DNA of 64,000 nt. Origin: an uncultured Verrucomicrobiota bacterium. GTDB taxonomy: Bacteria > Verrucomicrobiota > Verrucomicrobiia > Chthoniobacterales > JACTMZ01. Location of the stretch: positions 115,210 to 179,209 of the forward strand of contig CAJBKE010000033.1 of the NCBI GenBank assembly GCA_903953565.1, read 5' to 3'. A program made the position numbers and the translations under genes. Below the pieces are notes generated by a model. It had not been told where the DNA came from, ran no database searches, and worked only from the letters and a program-made list of their open reading frames with translations. Below, one piece after another: positions 7,948-15,906 of the stretch (within the stretch, counting starts at the first letter, position 1; every line of letters starts with the position of its first letter).

Positions 7948-9105
7948 ATGAAAATCACCATTGCTACAGGGCCGATTTTTCCGGTGCCGGCTGTGCGCGG
8001 CGGGGCGGTGCAGCGGCTGTGGGACGGATTGGCACGGGAGTTTGTGCAGCGGGGGCATGAGGTGACGATTTTTGCGCGGGAGTTTCCCGGTCAGGCGACC
8101 GAGGAGACGGTCGATGGAATTCGCTATGTGCGGCGGGGTGGTTACGAGCAGAGCACGTCGATCAAACGGGATTTGGTACAATGCCTGCTTTATGCGTTGA
8201 AAACGGCGCGGCATGTGCCTCCGGGTGATGTGGTGGTTACGAACGATTTTTGGATGCCTGCCATTTTGCCGTGGTTTAACGGGAAAGTCGGCGGGGTGAT
8301 CGCCAGCATCGCCCGTTTTCCGAAGCGTCAATTTTTCCTCTACAAAAAATGTGCAGCAATCGCTCCGGTATCCGGAAGTGTAGCCCGGGGCATCCGCGAC
8401 CAGACGCCGTGCATTGCGGACAAAGTCACCGTGGTGCCGAACTGTGTTGATGCGGCTTTTCTCGATCCATTGCCAAGCAAGCAGCCCAAAGCCGTAGTGC
8501 GTGTTCTTTTTGTCGGGCGGATTCATCCGGAGAAGGGGTTGGGGTTGCTGGCAAACGCGCTGCGTTTGCTGGCAGCTAGAGACCAAAAGACCAAAAGACC
8601 AAAAGACGAAGAGCTTGGATGGGAGTGTGTGTTGGTCGGGCCGGTGAAGCAGAGTGAGGGCGGTGGCGGCGAAATGTTTGCCGAGGAGTTGAAGCGACAA
8701 CTCGCCGGTTTGCCCGTTAGGTTTCGGTCGCCGGTCTATAGTCCACGCGAGTTGGCCGCCGTGTACGACACGGGAGATATACTTCTCTACCCTTCGGTTG
8801 CGGAAACAGGTGAAGCTATGCCTCTGGCTCCCCTCGAGGGTATGGCGAGGGGGCTCGTGCCTGTTGTATCGGATATCGCCGCCTTCCGCGAATATCTCGA
8901 GCCGGGTGCGAATGGGATAGTGTTCGATCATCGGACGCCCCAGGCAGCAGCGAATTTGGCCGCATCGCTGCGGGACTTGATCGGAGATCCGGCCCGGCGC
9001 GAACGGATGGGCACGGCGGCGCGGCAGACGGCGGAGAACTTTTCCCCGGCGGCCGTTGCAGATAAATACCTGCAACTGTTCGAAAAGGTGATATCAGGCA
9101 CGTGA
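7948..9105 (+). CDS. Glycosyltransferase family 1 (GT4-like)
   Basis: MKITIATGPIFPVPAVRGGAVQRLWDGLAREF; VLFVGRIHPEKGLGLLANAL; DILLYPSVAETGEAMPLAPLEGMARG. Confidence 0.88.
   Translation: MKITIATGPIFPVPAVRGGAVQRLWDGLAREFVQRGHEVTIFAREFPGQATEETVDGIRYVRRGGYEQSTSIKRDLVQCLLYALKTARHVPPGDVVVTNDFWMPAILPWFNGKVGGVIASIARFPKRQFFLYKKCAAIAPVSGSVARGIRDQTPCIADKVTVVPNCVDAAFLDPLPSKQPKAVVRVLFVGRIHPEKGLGLLANALRLLAARDQKTKRPKDEELGWECVLVGPVKQSEGGGGEMFAEELKRQLAGLPVRFRSPVYSPRELAAVYDTGDILLYPSVAETGEAMPLAPLEGMARGLVPVVSDIAAFREYLEPGANGIVFDHRTPQAAANLAASLRDLIGDPARRERMGTAARQTAENFSPAAVADKYLQLFEKVISGT
8576..8607. repeat. Phased octamer array (ctagagac caaaagac x3) inside GT gene
   Basis: ctagagac caaaagac caaaagac caaaagac; encodes ARDQKTKRPKD. 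Confidence 0.85.
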
Positions 9106-9638
9106 CGATGGACATCGAGGCAAACCGCAGGAGCGAGAAATACAGTCGCGGGGAGTTGATGGGGCGTTTCCTTTGGGCGTGTTGCACGCCGCTGTTTCGT
9201 TGGAGTCCGCGGCTGTGCTGGGGATGGCGGCGTTTTTTGCTGAGGTTGTTCGGGGCGAAGGTCGGGGCGCGGGTGCATATCCATCCGTCGGCGTGGATTT
9301 TTCTGCCGTGGAATCTGGAGATCGGCGATTGGTCCTCTGTCGGCTTTGACGCGTTGCTCTACAATCTCGGGCCGATGCGAATCGGCGAGCGGGTGACTAT
9401 TTCGCAACGCGCGCATCTCTGCGGAGGCACGCACAGGTTCCGCGAACCCTCGATGCCGCTGGTGCGGGCGGCGATCACAGTGGGTGACGAGGTCTGGATC
9501 TGCGCGGATGCTTTTGTCGGGCCGGGTGTGATGGTCGGCGCCCGGGCGGTAGTTGGGGCGGGAGCCGTCGTGATGAGAAGCGTGCACGAGGGAAAGATCG
9601 TGACCGGCAACCCGGCGCGGGAAACGGGCGAGCGCTAG
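9102..9638 (+). CDS. Left-handed beta-helix acetyltransferase (WcaF/colanic-acid type)
   Basis: VHIHPSAWIFLPWNLEIGDWSSVGFDALLYNLGPMRIGERVTISQRAHLCGGTH; VWICADAFVGPGVMVGARAVVGAGAVV hexapeptides; 4-bp overlap with previous CDS. Confidence 0.88.
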   Translation: MTMDIEANRRSEKYSRGELMGRFLWACCTPLFRWSPRLCWGWRRFLLRLFGAKVGARVHIHPSAWIFLPWNLEIGDWSSVGFDALLYNLGPMRIGERVTISQRAHLCGGTHRFREPSMPLVRAAITVGDEVWICADAFVGPGVMVGARAVVGAGAVVMRSVHEGKIVTGNPARETGER

Positions 9639-9665
9639 CAACCGGGGCGTTAACGAAGCAAAGAA

Positions 9666-10499
9666 GTGTTTTCCATCCTCATCCTGACGAAAAACGAGGA
9701 GGCCAATATCGCGGCCTGTCTCGATTCGGTGGCGTGGTGCGACGATGTGGTGGTCTTGGATTCGCACAGCACGGACCGAACGCGGGATATCGCGGTGGCG
9801 CGCGGGGCGCGCGTCTTCGAGAGGGTTTTCGATGACTTCGGGGCCCAGCGGAACTATGCCCTGGATCAGGTCGAATTCCGTTATCCTTGGGTGTTCCACC
9901 TAGATGCGGATGAGCGGTTCAACGATGCCCTGCAGCGGGAGTGCGAGGAGGCGATCGCGAAGGACGAGTGCAGTGCCTACTTCGTAGCCAACCGGATTAT
10001 TTTTCTCGGGCGCTGGATCAAGCACAGCTCGCAGTATCCTTACCATCAGGTGCGGTTGGTGAAACGGGGTGAAGCGCGGTTTGCCAAGGCGGGGCATGGT
10101 CAGCGGGAAGATGCACCGCATCGCGGGGCCGGGTATTTGCAAACTCCCTACGACCACCTGAACTTCAGCAAAGGCATCGCCGACTGGGTGGACCGTCATA
10201 ATCGCTACTCGAGCGAGGAGGCAGCAGAAGCGGCGGCGCTCTGCGAGGGGCCGCTGCCTCTAGGTGATCTTCTTTCCGGTGACTCGCTGGCGCGGAAGCG
10301 GGCGCTGAAGCGTCTGCATGCGCGGTTGCCGGCGCGGTGGTTGTGGAAGTTTCTGTATCTTTATGTGGGCAAGGGGGGATTTCTCGACGGGTATCCGGGT
10401 TTCGCCTACTGCATGTTGAATGGGTTTTATGACTTTTTGATTTCCGTGAAGATCTCGGAGACCAGATCGAGAAGACAGGCCACGGATAGACACGGATGA
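9666..10499 (+). CDS. Glycosyltransferase family 2 (WaaE/KdtX-like)
   Basis: FSILILTKNEEANIAACLDSVAWCDDVVVLDSHSTDRTRDIA; FHLDADER; GTG start; stop codon lies in an interspersed element. Confidence 0.85.
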   Translation: MFSILILTKNEEANIAACLDSVAWCDDVVVLDSHSTDRTRDIAVARGARVFERVFDDFGAQRNYALDQVEFRYPWVFHLDADERFNDALQRECEEAIAKDECSAYFVANRIIFLGRWIKHSSQYPYHQVRLVKRGEARFAKAGHGQREDAPHRGAGYLQTPYDHLNFSKGIADWVDRHNRYSSEEAAEAAALCEGPLPLGDLLSGDSLARKRALKRLHARLPARWLWKFLYLYVGKGGFLDGYPGFAYCMLNGFYDFLISVKISETRSRRQATDRHG

Positions 10500-10580
10500 A
10501 AGGCAGGATAAGTCCGTTCGACCGCGCGACCGGACTTGAGGAGATGCGGCTGACAGATGACCTTGTCCGCCGCAAATCGT
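10478..10580. repeat. Multi-hairpin interspersed element overlapping the 3' end of the GT2 gene
   Basis: gccacggatagacacggatgaaaggcaggat; AAGTCCGttcgaccgcgcgacCGGACTT (10510-10537); GCGGCTGACAgatgaccttGTCCGCCGC (10546-10573). Confidence 0.8.
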
Positions 10581-10679
10581 CCGCCAAGCAAGGAGGCAAG
10601 TGAACAAGAAGGCCTCACACGCACAAGGACAGGTTATGCAAAAACCAAAATCCTTGTCGGCCTCGACAAACTTCGCCCT

Positions 10680-11927
10680 ATGAAAACTTACGTTTTCACC
10701 AACCGAGTCTACCCGCCGGTGGGCGGAGCCACGGGGGAATTGCTCAAGGAACTGGCGGAGGGATTGGTGGCGGGCGGAGATAGAGTGGTGGTAGTGACGA
10801 GCCGTGAGCATGGAGCTGGGAGCGTGGAGCAGGGAGAGGTCGGAGACCGGAGTTCGGAAGTCGGATACCAGAAAAGAGAGGCCAAAGGACAGAAGTCGAC
10901 CGCCGCTCATAGAGCGCCGCTACAAAATAGGGAGGCCATCAACGGGGTGGAAGTGGTTCGGGTGGGGACGGTGCCTTTTACAAGGGAATCGCATTGGCGG
11001 CGGGCGTTGAGTTATCTGGGGTTGTATCCGCAGTTGATGTGGCAGGTGTGGAAGCTGGGGCAGGTCGATGCGGTGGTTTCAATGACGGATCCCCCGTTGC
11101 AGGTCGCGGCAGTAACGTTGGCCTCGTGCCGCGCCAAGAAGAAGATTCATTGGGCTCAGGATGTGTATCCTGAATTGGCGGAAGAGTTGGGCGTCATCCC
11201 GCGCGGTGGTTTGCTGGCGCGGGTCCTGCGGTTCGTTTCGACATGGGCGCTGCGGCGTCAGGATGAAGTGGTGGCCGTCGGACGATGCATGCGGGAGCGG
11301 TTGATTCGTCGCGGGGTCGATGCGGGGAAGATTGAGGTGATTCCGAATTGGAGTTCGGTGGCGCCGGTGACGGCGGAGAAAGTGCAGGCCATGCGGGAGC
11401 GGTTGGGGTGGGAAGGCAAATTCATCATGCTCTATTCGGGCAACATCGGGTTGGCCCATGATTTCGAGACTTTAACCGGTGCGGCGAAGTTGCTCGAGGG
11501 AGGTGGAGTGCAGATGGTTTTCGCCGGTGAAGGGCCGCGATTGGAGCAAGTGCGCCGCGATACGGCGGGGCTCGAGCACGTAAGCTTCCTGCCGTCGCAG
11601 CCGAAGGAGGATTTGTCGGCGTTTCTCGCCGCGGCGGATGCGCATTTGGTCAGCGTGCGGGCGGGGCTGGAGGGGTTGGTCGTGCCGAGCAAGGCCTACG
11701 GGATCTTCGCCGCCGGGCGTCCGATTTTCTACGTGGGCGGGGCCGATGCCGAGGTGGCCAAGGTGATTGCGAAAAGCGGCTGCGGGGCGGTCATCCCGAA
11801 CGGTGACGCGTCTGCGTTGGCCGAGGCAATCAAGCAGGCGGTGCTGCCGCGCGGGCAGTCCCGTGTTGCCCCGACGGGAGGCTTTGCCAAGGCGCTGGCC
11901 AACTGGCGGGAAGTCTTGCAGGGGTAG
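10680..11927 (+). CDS. Glycosyltransferase family 1 (WbuB-like GT4)
   Basis: MKTYVFTNRVYPPVGGATGELLKELAEGLVAGGDRVVVVTSREHG; KFIMLYSGNIGLAHDFETL; LVVPSKAYGIFAAGRPIFYVG. Confidence 0.88.
   Translation: MKTYVFTNRVYPPVGGATGELLKELAEGLVAGGDRVVVVTSREHGAGSVEQGEVGDRSSEVGYQKREAKGQKSTAAHRAPLQNREAINGVEVVRVGTVPFTRESHWRRALSYLGLYPQLMWQVWKLGQVDAVVSMTDPPLQVAAVTLASCRAKKKIHWAQDVYPELAEELGVIPRGGLLARVLRFVSTWALRRQDEVVAVGRCMRERLIRRGVDAGKIEVIPNWSSVAPVTAEKVQAMRERLGWEGKFIMLYSGNIGLAHDFETLTGAAKLLEGGGVQMVFAGEGPRLEQVRRDTAGLEHVSFLPSQPKEDLSAFLAAADAHLVSVRAGLEGLVVPSKAYGIFAAGRPIFYVGGADAEVAKVIAKSGCGAVIPNGDASALAEAIKQAVLPRGQSRVAPTGGFAKALANWREVLQG
10805..10867. repeat. Phased heptamer array, third consensus (GGAGCNN / TCGGANN), 9 units
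   Basis: tgagcat ggagctg ggagcgt ggagcag ggagagg tcggaga ccggagt tcggaag tcggata. Confidence 0.8.
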
Positions 11928-11981
11928 CGGCCAGCGGACATTGCCCGCAAATAGGAGTGCGCCGCAGGGCGTGCTTGGGGA

Positions 11982-12010
11982 TTGACAGCGGCGGCGGCCT
12001 TTTTCATATT
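11982..12010 (+). promoter_or_regulatory. Sigma70-type promoter for tRNA-Gly
   Basis: TTGACA (11982-11987), 17-nt spacer, CATATT (12005-12010), about 12 nt upstream of the tRNA 5' end. Confidence 0.65.
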
Positions 12011-12021
12011 TCCCCGCTTTC

Positions 12022-12094
12022 GCGGGTGTAGCTCAGTTGGTAGAGCACTTCCTTGCCAAGGAAGATGTCGCGAGTTCGAGTCTCGTCACCCGCT
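12022..12094 (+). tRNA. tRNA-Gly (anticodon GCC)
   Basis: GCGGGTGTAGCTCAGTTGGTAGAGCACTTCCTTGCCAAGGAAGATGTCGCGAGTTCGAGTCTCGTCACCCGCT folds as a cloverleaf. Confidence 0.97.
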
Positions 12095-12176
12095 CTCCCC
12101 TTCATTACCAACGCTTAATGGGGATAGGTGGTCCCAAAATAGGCCAAAACACTAACAAACTCCTAACAAGCTTTGC

Positions 12177-12205
12177 GGCGCGGTGTTTTCCGCGCCGTTT
12201 TTTTT
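12177..12205 (+). terminator. Rho-independent terminator downstream of tRNA-Gly
   Basis: GGCGCGG tgtttt CCGCGCC g then T-run. Confidence 0.75.
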
Positions 12206-12325
12206 TGGCCCGGCGGAGAGCGTGGCGGACGATGTTTTGTTGCGCTCGGAGGCAGGGTGAAAGTAGGGTTTGCCCTCCGTTGCGGGGGCGACTTGCGTGG
12301 CGGTGTCTTAGTCCTCTTTTGCGCG

Positions 12326-12904
12326 ATGAAATTTTTATGGTTTACCTCGGCCGCAGTGGCGGTGTGTTTTCTTGCAGTGGGTTGCAACCGGAAAGCGCCG
12401 GATGATGCGGGAACGGAGCCAACGGCGGAGGCTAGTCCGGTCGCCGAGGTAGAGGCCACCGAAGTGGTGGAAATCGTGGAATCCCCGACCGGGGAAGTGG
12501 CGGCGCCCTCGGCCGTTTTGTTGGAGTCGAAGGTTGAGCCGATGTCTCCCGAGTCGGTGCCCGGACTTTATCGCGATCCGTCGGCGCCCGAGGTGCTCTA
12601 TGAGTTCATGGAGGGCGACCGTTGGTCGGCCACTTGGCAGCCGGATGACAAGAGCCGCGGCCTGATGATGGAAGGAGTCTACCAGGTGGAGAAGGGCGGG
12701 GTGGTGCATTTGCGCGTCATGCAATTCGGCCGGCGAGATGCGTTTCTGGGTGACGACTGGGATCGGCGTACGCCGCCGCATCCGCGTCCGCGCGGTTTCT
12801 TCCGCATCGAGGACAATGCACTCGTCATGATGTCCAACGGAACAGCCCAGGCTTTCACTATGGCGCCGTTCACGGCTGCGCGTTTGATGAAGGTGGCGCA
12901 GTAG
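12326..12904 (+). CDS. Putative lipoprotein
   Basis: MKFLWFTSAAVAVCFLAVGCNRK lipobox-type signal. Confidence 0.6.
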   Translation: MKFLWFTSAAVAVCFLAVGCNRKAPDDAGTEPTAEASPVAEVEATEVVEIVESPTGEVAAPSAVLLESKVEPMSPESVPGLYRDPSAPEVLYEFMEGDRWSATWQPDDKSRGLMMEGVYQVEKGGVVHLRVMQFGRRDAFLGDDWDRRTPPHPRPRGFFRIEDNALVMMSNGTAQAFTMAPFTAARLMKVAQ

Positions 12905-12990
12905 GCGGAAGCTGTGAGCAAAAGGGTCGCGGCATGGAGTGGGCGCGCGCCGAGGTTGCGTCGCGCGCATTGAGGTGTTAGGAGACCGCC

Positions 12991-13230
12991 ATGGAAACCC
13001 CGAATACCTGCCAAAAGTCACCGAAGGTTGAGGAAATGGAACCTGGCACCTACTGGTGGTGCTCTTGCGGTTACTCCTCAACGCAGCCGTTCTGCGATGG
13101 CGCGCACAAAGGAAAAGGCTTGAAGCCGGTGAAGGTGGAGATCACGGAGAAAAAACGGGTGGCCTGGTGCATGTGCAAGCACACGGCGACGCCGCCTTAC
13201 TGCGACGGTTCGCACGCCAAGCTGGTCTGA
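12991..13230 (+). CDS. CDGSH iron-sulfur (mitoNEET-type) protein with two CDGSH-like motifs
   Basis: WWCSCGYSSTQPFCDGAHKG and AWCMCKHTATPPYCDGSHAKL. Confidence 0.9.
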   Translation: METPNTCQKSPKVEEMEPGTYWWCSCGYSSTQPFCDGAHKGKGLKPVKVEITEKKRVAWCMCKHTATPPYCDGSHAKLV

Positions 13231-13317
13231 AAGGCGCCAAACCGGAGCTATTCAGAGGCTTTCGACCACCTATGGCACTGATCGCACGAATAGAAGAGAA
13301 AGCGGCCAGGGTGGGGC

Positions 13318-14031
13318 ATGCTTAGGATAGGTCGGCGGAGAGGTTTGCTCTGGGCGGCGGCTGCCGCGGCTGTGCTGCTGGGTTTTGCCGTCTGGTACAA
13401 CCAGCGGGTTGATGTGGTCGGACGCATCACATTGCGCTCATGGGGCGGCGAGGTATCCGTGCCGCAGTCTGCGCTCGCCATGGCGTATCCGCGACGGGCC
13501 ATCGTCACCGCCCTGCGCCAGCGCCTGGCCTCCCTGCCGGCCGCGCGCGGCCTTGCCGAGGAGAGGCATGCGGAAGCCATGCGTCTATGGCGCGAAAAAT
13601 CCACGGCGCGCGACGAGGCGTTGCGCGTGGTTCAGGTGGCAGAACGCGCCAATGCGGCGGACTTGGCACTATGCCGCGAGCTTTATGACAAAGCGGAAGC
13701 CGGGGCAAAGGAAGCCTTCGCGGAGCTGGAACGCCGCGCGGCGGGGTTGGAAGGACTGGCGGATCCCGCGGGCCTGCTGAGGGATCTTCCCGGGGCGGTC
13801 GATACCGTGGAGGTGGGGCCTGACGGAAGCTTCATGCTGGCAGCGCGCGTCGGGCAGGCGCCGGTGGTGGTGGTTCTGGCCGGTGAAGCTGGCGGGGGGC
13901 AGGCGTGGCTGCGTCCCATCCAGACCCGAGTCGCCGGGCGCATCGAAATGGATTTCGCGAATGAAAATTTGCTGACCATGGACGGGCTACGGGAGGTGGC
14001 TGGTCTGCCCCGCTCCCGGCATGATCAATGA
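13318..14031 (+). CDS. Hypothetical membrane-anchored protein
   Basis: N-terminal TM LLWAAAAAAVLLGFAVWY; coiled-coil middle; shares architecture with the next ORF. Confidence 0.55.
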   Translation: MLRIGRRRGLLWAAAAAAVLLGFAVWYNQRVDVVGRITLRSWGGEVSVPQSALAMAYPRRAIVTALRQRLASLPAARGLAEERHAEAMRLWREKSTARDEALRVVQVAERANAADLALCRELYDKAEAGAKEAFAELERRAAGLEGLADPAGLLRDLPGAVDTVEVGPDGSFMLAARVGQAPVVVVLAGEAGGGQAWLRPIQTRVAGRIEMDFANENLLTMDGLREVAGLPRSRHDQ

Positions 14032-14081
14032 TTGCGTCGTCGAGTCCGGTTGTTCATGTTAATACAGTTTCCAATAACGCA

Positions 14082-15170
14082 ATGATTTACCTTTCCGACA
14101 AAGGGGAAATGCTGGGCGAGTTTGAGGAGTCGTCCGTGCCGGCCATGCTGGCCACGCAAAAAATTTCGGCTGACGCTTTTTTCTGGCGCGAAGGGATGGC
14201 CGAGTGGCGTCCGGTGGCGGAGCTGAAGGCTTCGTCGCGGCCGGATGCCGCGCCCGGACCCAAACCAGCGGTGTCCGTGGTGGCGCCGGGTCCGGTGGCA
14301 GTGGCGCCGGCAGACCCCTTGAGGGCCGCCGCCGGGGCATCGAAACCATTTGTTCCGCGTCGCGGTTCTGTGGCGGCCCGGGCCGTAGACCAGCCGGCAG
14401 CGGACGAAAAGGCCATGCCGATGCGTGCGACCAAAGAGGTTTTGCCTGCTCCGGCCGCGGGGGGAAAGTCTCGGCGTTGGTTGGTCTGGTCGGCAGCGGG
14501 GCTTTTGCTGCTCGCGGGCGCGGGCGGGGGTGCGTGGTGGTGGATCAACCGGGAACCGCCGGTAATTCCGGGCACGGTGGTGCTGGCGGGGACGGAAGCA
14601 TCGCCGGTGGAGGTCCGTGTATTCCGGCGCGAAGATTTGGCAGGTCCGTGGCGCGAACGTTTGACGGGCGCAGATACGAGGGGCGCCGAGTTGGAGAAGT
14701 TGCTCGCGGACGCCGACGGCCAGATGCGGGAGAAAAAGCTCTTACACGAGGAGTCATCGCGGGTTTGTGAAGTCGGCGAGGAATACAACATGCCGGATGT
14801 TGCTGAGTTGCGGGCCGACCGCGATGCCAAGGAAGCCGAGGCGACGGCGGCCGCCGCGGAATATGACAAACTCAAAGCGGAAAAAGATTCGCTGTTGAGT
14901 GTGGCCGGGTTGCTGGAAAATCTGCCGCCTCCGGTGAATGCCGTGGTGGCCGACGGGCAGGGGAACTTCGCCTTGCCGCCGGCGGAAGGCGAAGTCGTGC
15001 TGCTGGCCACGACGGTCGCGGGCAGTGGCGAGCAGAAGGAGACCGTTGCGTGGCTCGAGACGTTGGAAGTGGCCGAGGACGGAACCGCGCCCGAGGCAGT
15101 GCGGTTCTCGGAAACCAATCGCCTGGATGTGAGCGCGGTCCGGAGTTTTGCCGGGGCTGCTACGCCTTGA
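14082..15170 (+). CDS. GYF_2 (DUF4339)-domain membrane protein
   Basis: MIYLSDKGEMLGEFEESSVPAMLATQKISADAFFWREGMAEWRPVAEL; TM WLVWSAAGLLLLAGAGGGAWWW. Confidence 0.7.
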   Translation: MIYLSDKGEMLGEFEESSVPAMLATQKISADAFFWREGMAEWRPVAELKASSRPDAAPGPKPAVSVVAPGPVAVAPADPLRAAAGASKPFVPRRGSVAARAVDQPAADEKAMPMRATKEVLPAPAAGGKSRRWLVWSAAGLLLLAGAGGGAWWWINREPPVIPGTVVLAGTEASPVEVRVFRREDLAGPWRERLTGADTRGAELEKLLADADGQMREKKLLHEESSRVCEVGEEYNMPDVAELRADRDAKEAEATAAAAEYDKLKAEKDSLLSVAGLLENLPPPVNAVVADGQGNFALPPAEGEVVLLATTVAGSGEQKETVAWLETLEVAEDGTAPEAVRFSETNRLDVSAVRSFAGAATP

Positions 15171-15399
15171 GTCGGCGATAAGGCCCTGAGGCGAAGTGCC
15201 CGGGCGGGTTTAGAATTACAGCGTTCCCCTAAATTTTTCGACTCTGGGGACGGCGCTGCTGGATTTTGATTGCGTTGCCGCTTCCCCGCCGCCGATCGAA
15301 GTGAGTTGCGGCATAGCCGCCGATGACCCTCCGGCTAAGTGCCGGTGCGCGTATCCGTATCGGCCGAACCCGCGGGAGCGGATCCGCTCAGACTCCGAA

Positions 15400-15660
15400 T
15401 CAGATCGCGGCGAGTTTGCGGGCGAGGGCGCTTTTGCGGCGGTTGGCCGTATTGCGATGGATCGTGCCTTGTTTGACAGCGCGATCGAGTTCGGAACTCA
15501 TTTCGCGGATATTTTCGGAGGCGACTTTCTTGTCTTTCGCGTCGAAGGCGGCGCCGGATTTGCGCGATAGGGTCTTGATGCGGTTGAGCGTGCTGCGGTT
15601 GCGCGCGGTGCGGACTTTCGCCTGACGGGCGCGTTTGGCGGCGGATTTGATGTTGGCCAT
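15400..15660 (-). CDS. rpsT: 30S ribosomal protein S20
   Basis: MANIKSAAKRARQAKVRTARNRSTLNRIKTLSRK...GTIHRNTANRRKSALARKLAAI. Confidence 0.97.
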   Translation of the reverse strand: MANIKSAAKRARQAKVRTARNRSTLNRIKTLSRKSGAAFDAKDKKVASENIREMSSELDRAVKQGTIHRNTANRRKSALARKLAAI

Positions 15661-15678
15661 ATGTGATCGGTGGTGCGT

Positions 15679-15753
15679 TGGTGCCAGGGGGGAGAATCGA
15701 ACTCCCGACCAAGGGCTTATGAGTCCCCTGCTCTACCGCTGAGCTACCCTGGC
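15679..15753 (-). tRNA. tRNA-Met-type (CAT anticodon), CCA encoded
   Basis: GCCAGGGTAGCTCAGCGGTAGAGCAGGGGACTCATAAGCCCTTGGTCGGGAGTTCGATTCTCCCCCCTGGCACCA. Confidence 0.93.
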
Positions 15754-15906
15754 TGTGACAGCGGCGGCCCTGCCGGGGCAGGGCCGTGAAGGTCGCGTAA
15801 TCTGTGGCGCCGGGTGCGTGGAGGCAAGGAAAAAGGGGGAAGTGGTGGAAGGCGGGGATTGAAATTTGAAATTTCAGAGAACCCCGGGAGGAGCGATGAT
15901 ACGGGG

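Noticed and set aside
12037-12405. 122-aa ORF beginning in tRNA-Gly
   Set aside because: Starts within the tRNA and crosses its terminator; spurious.
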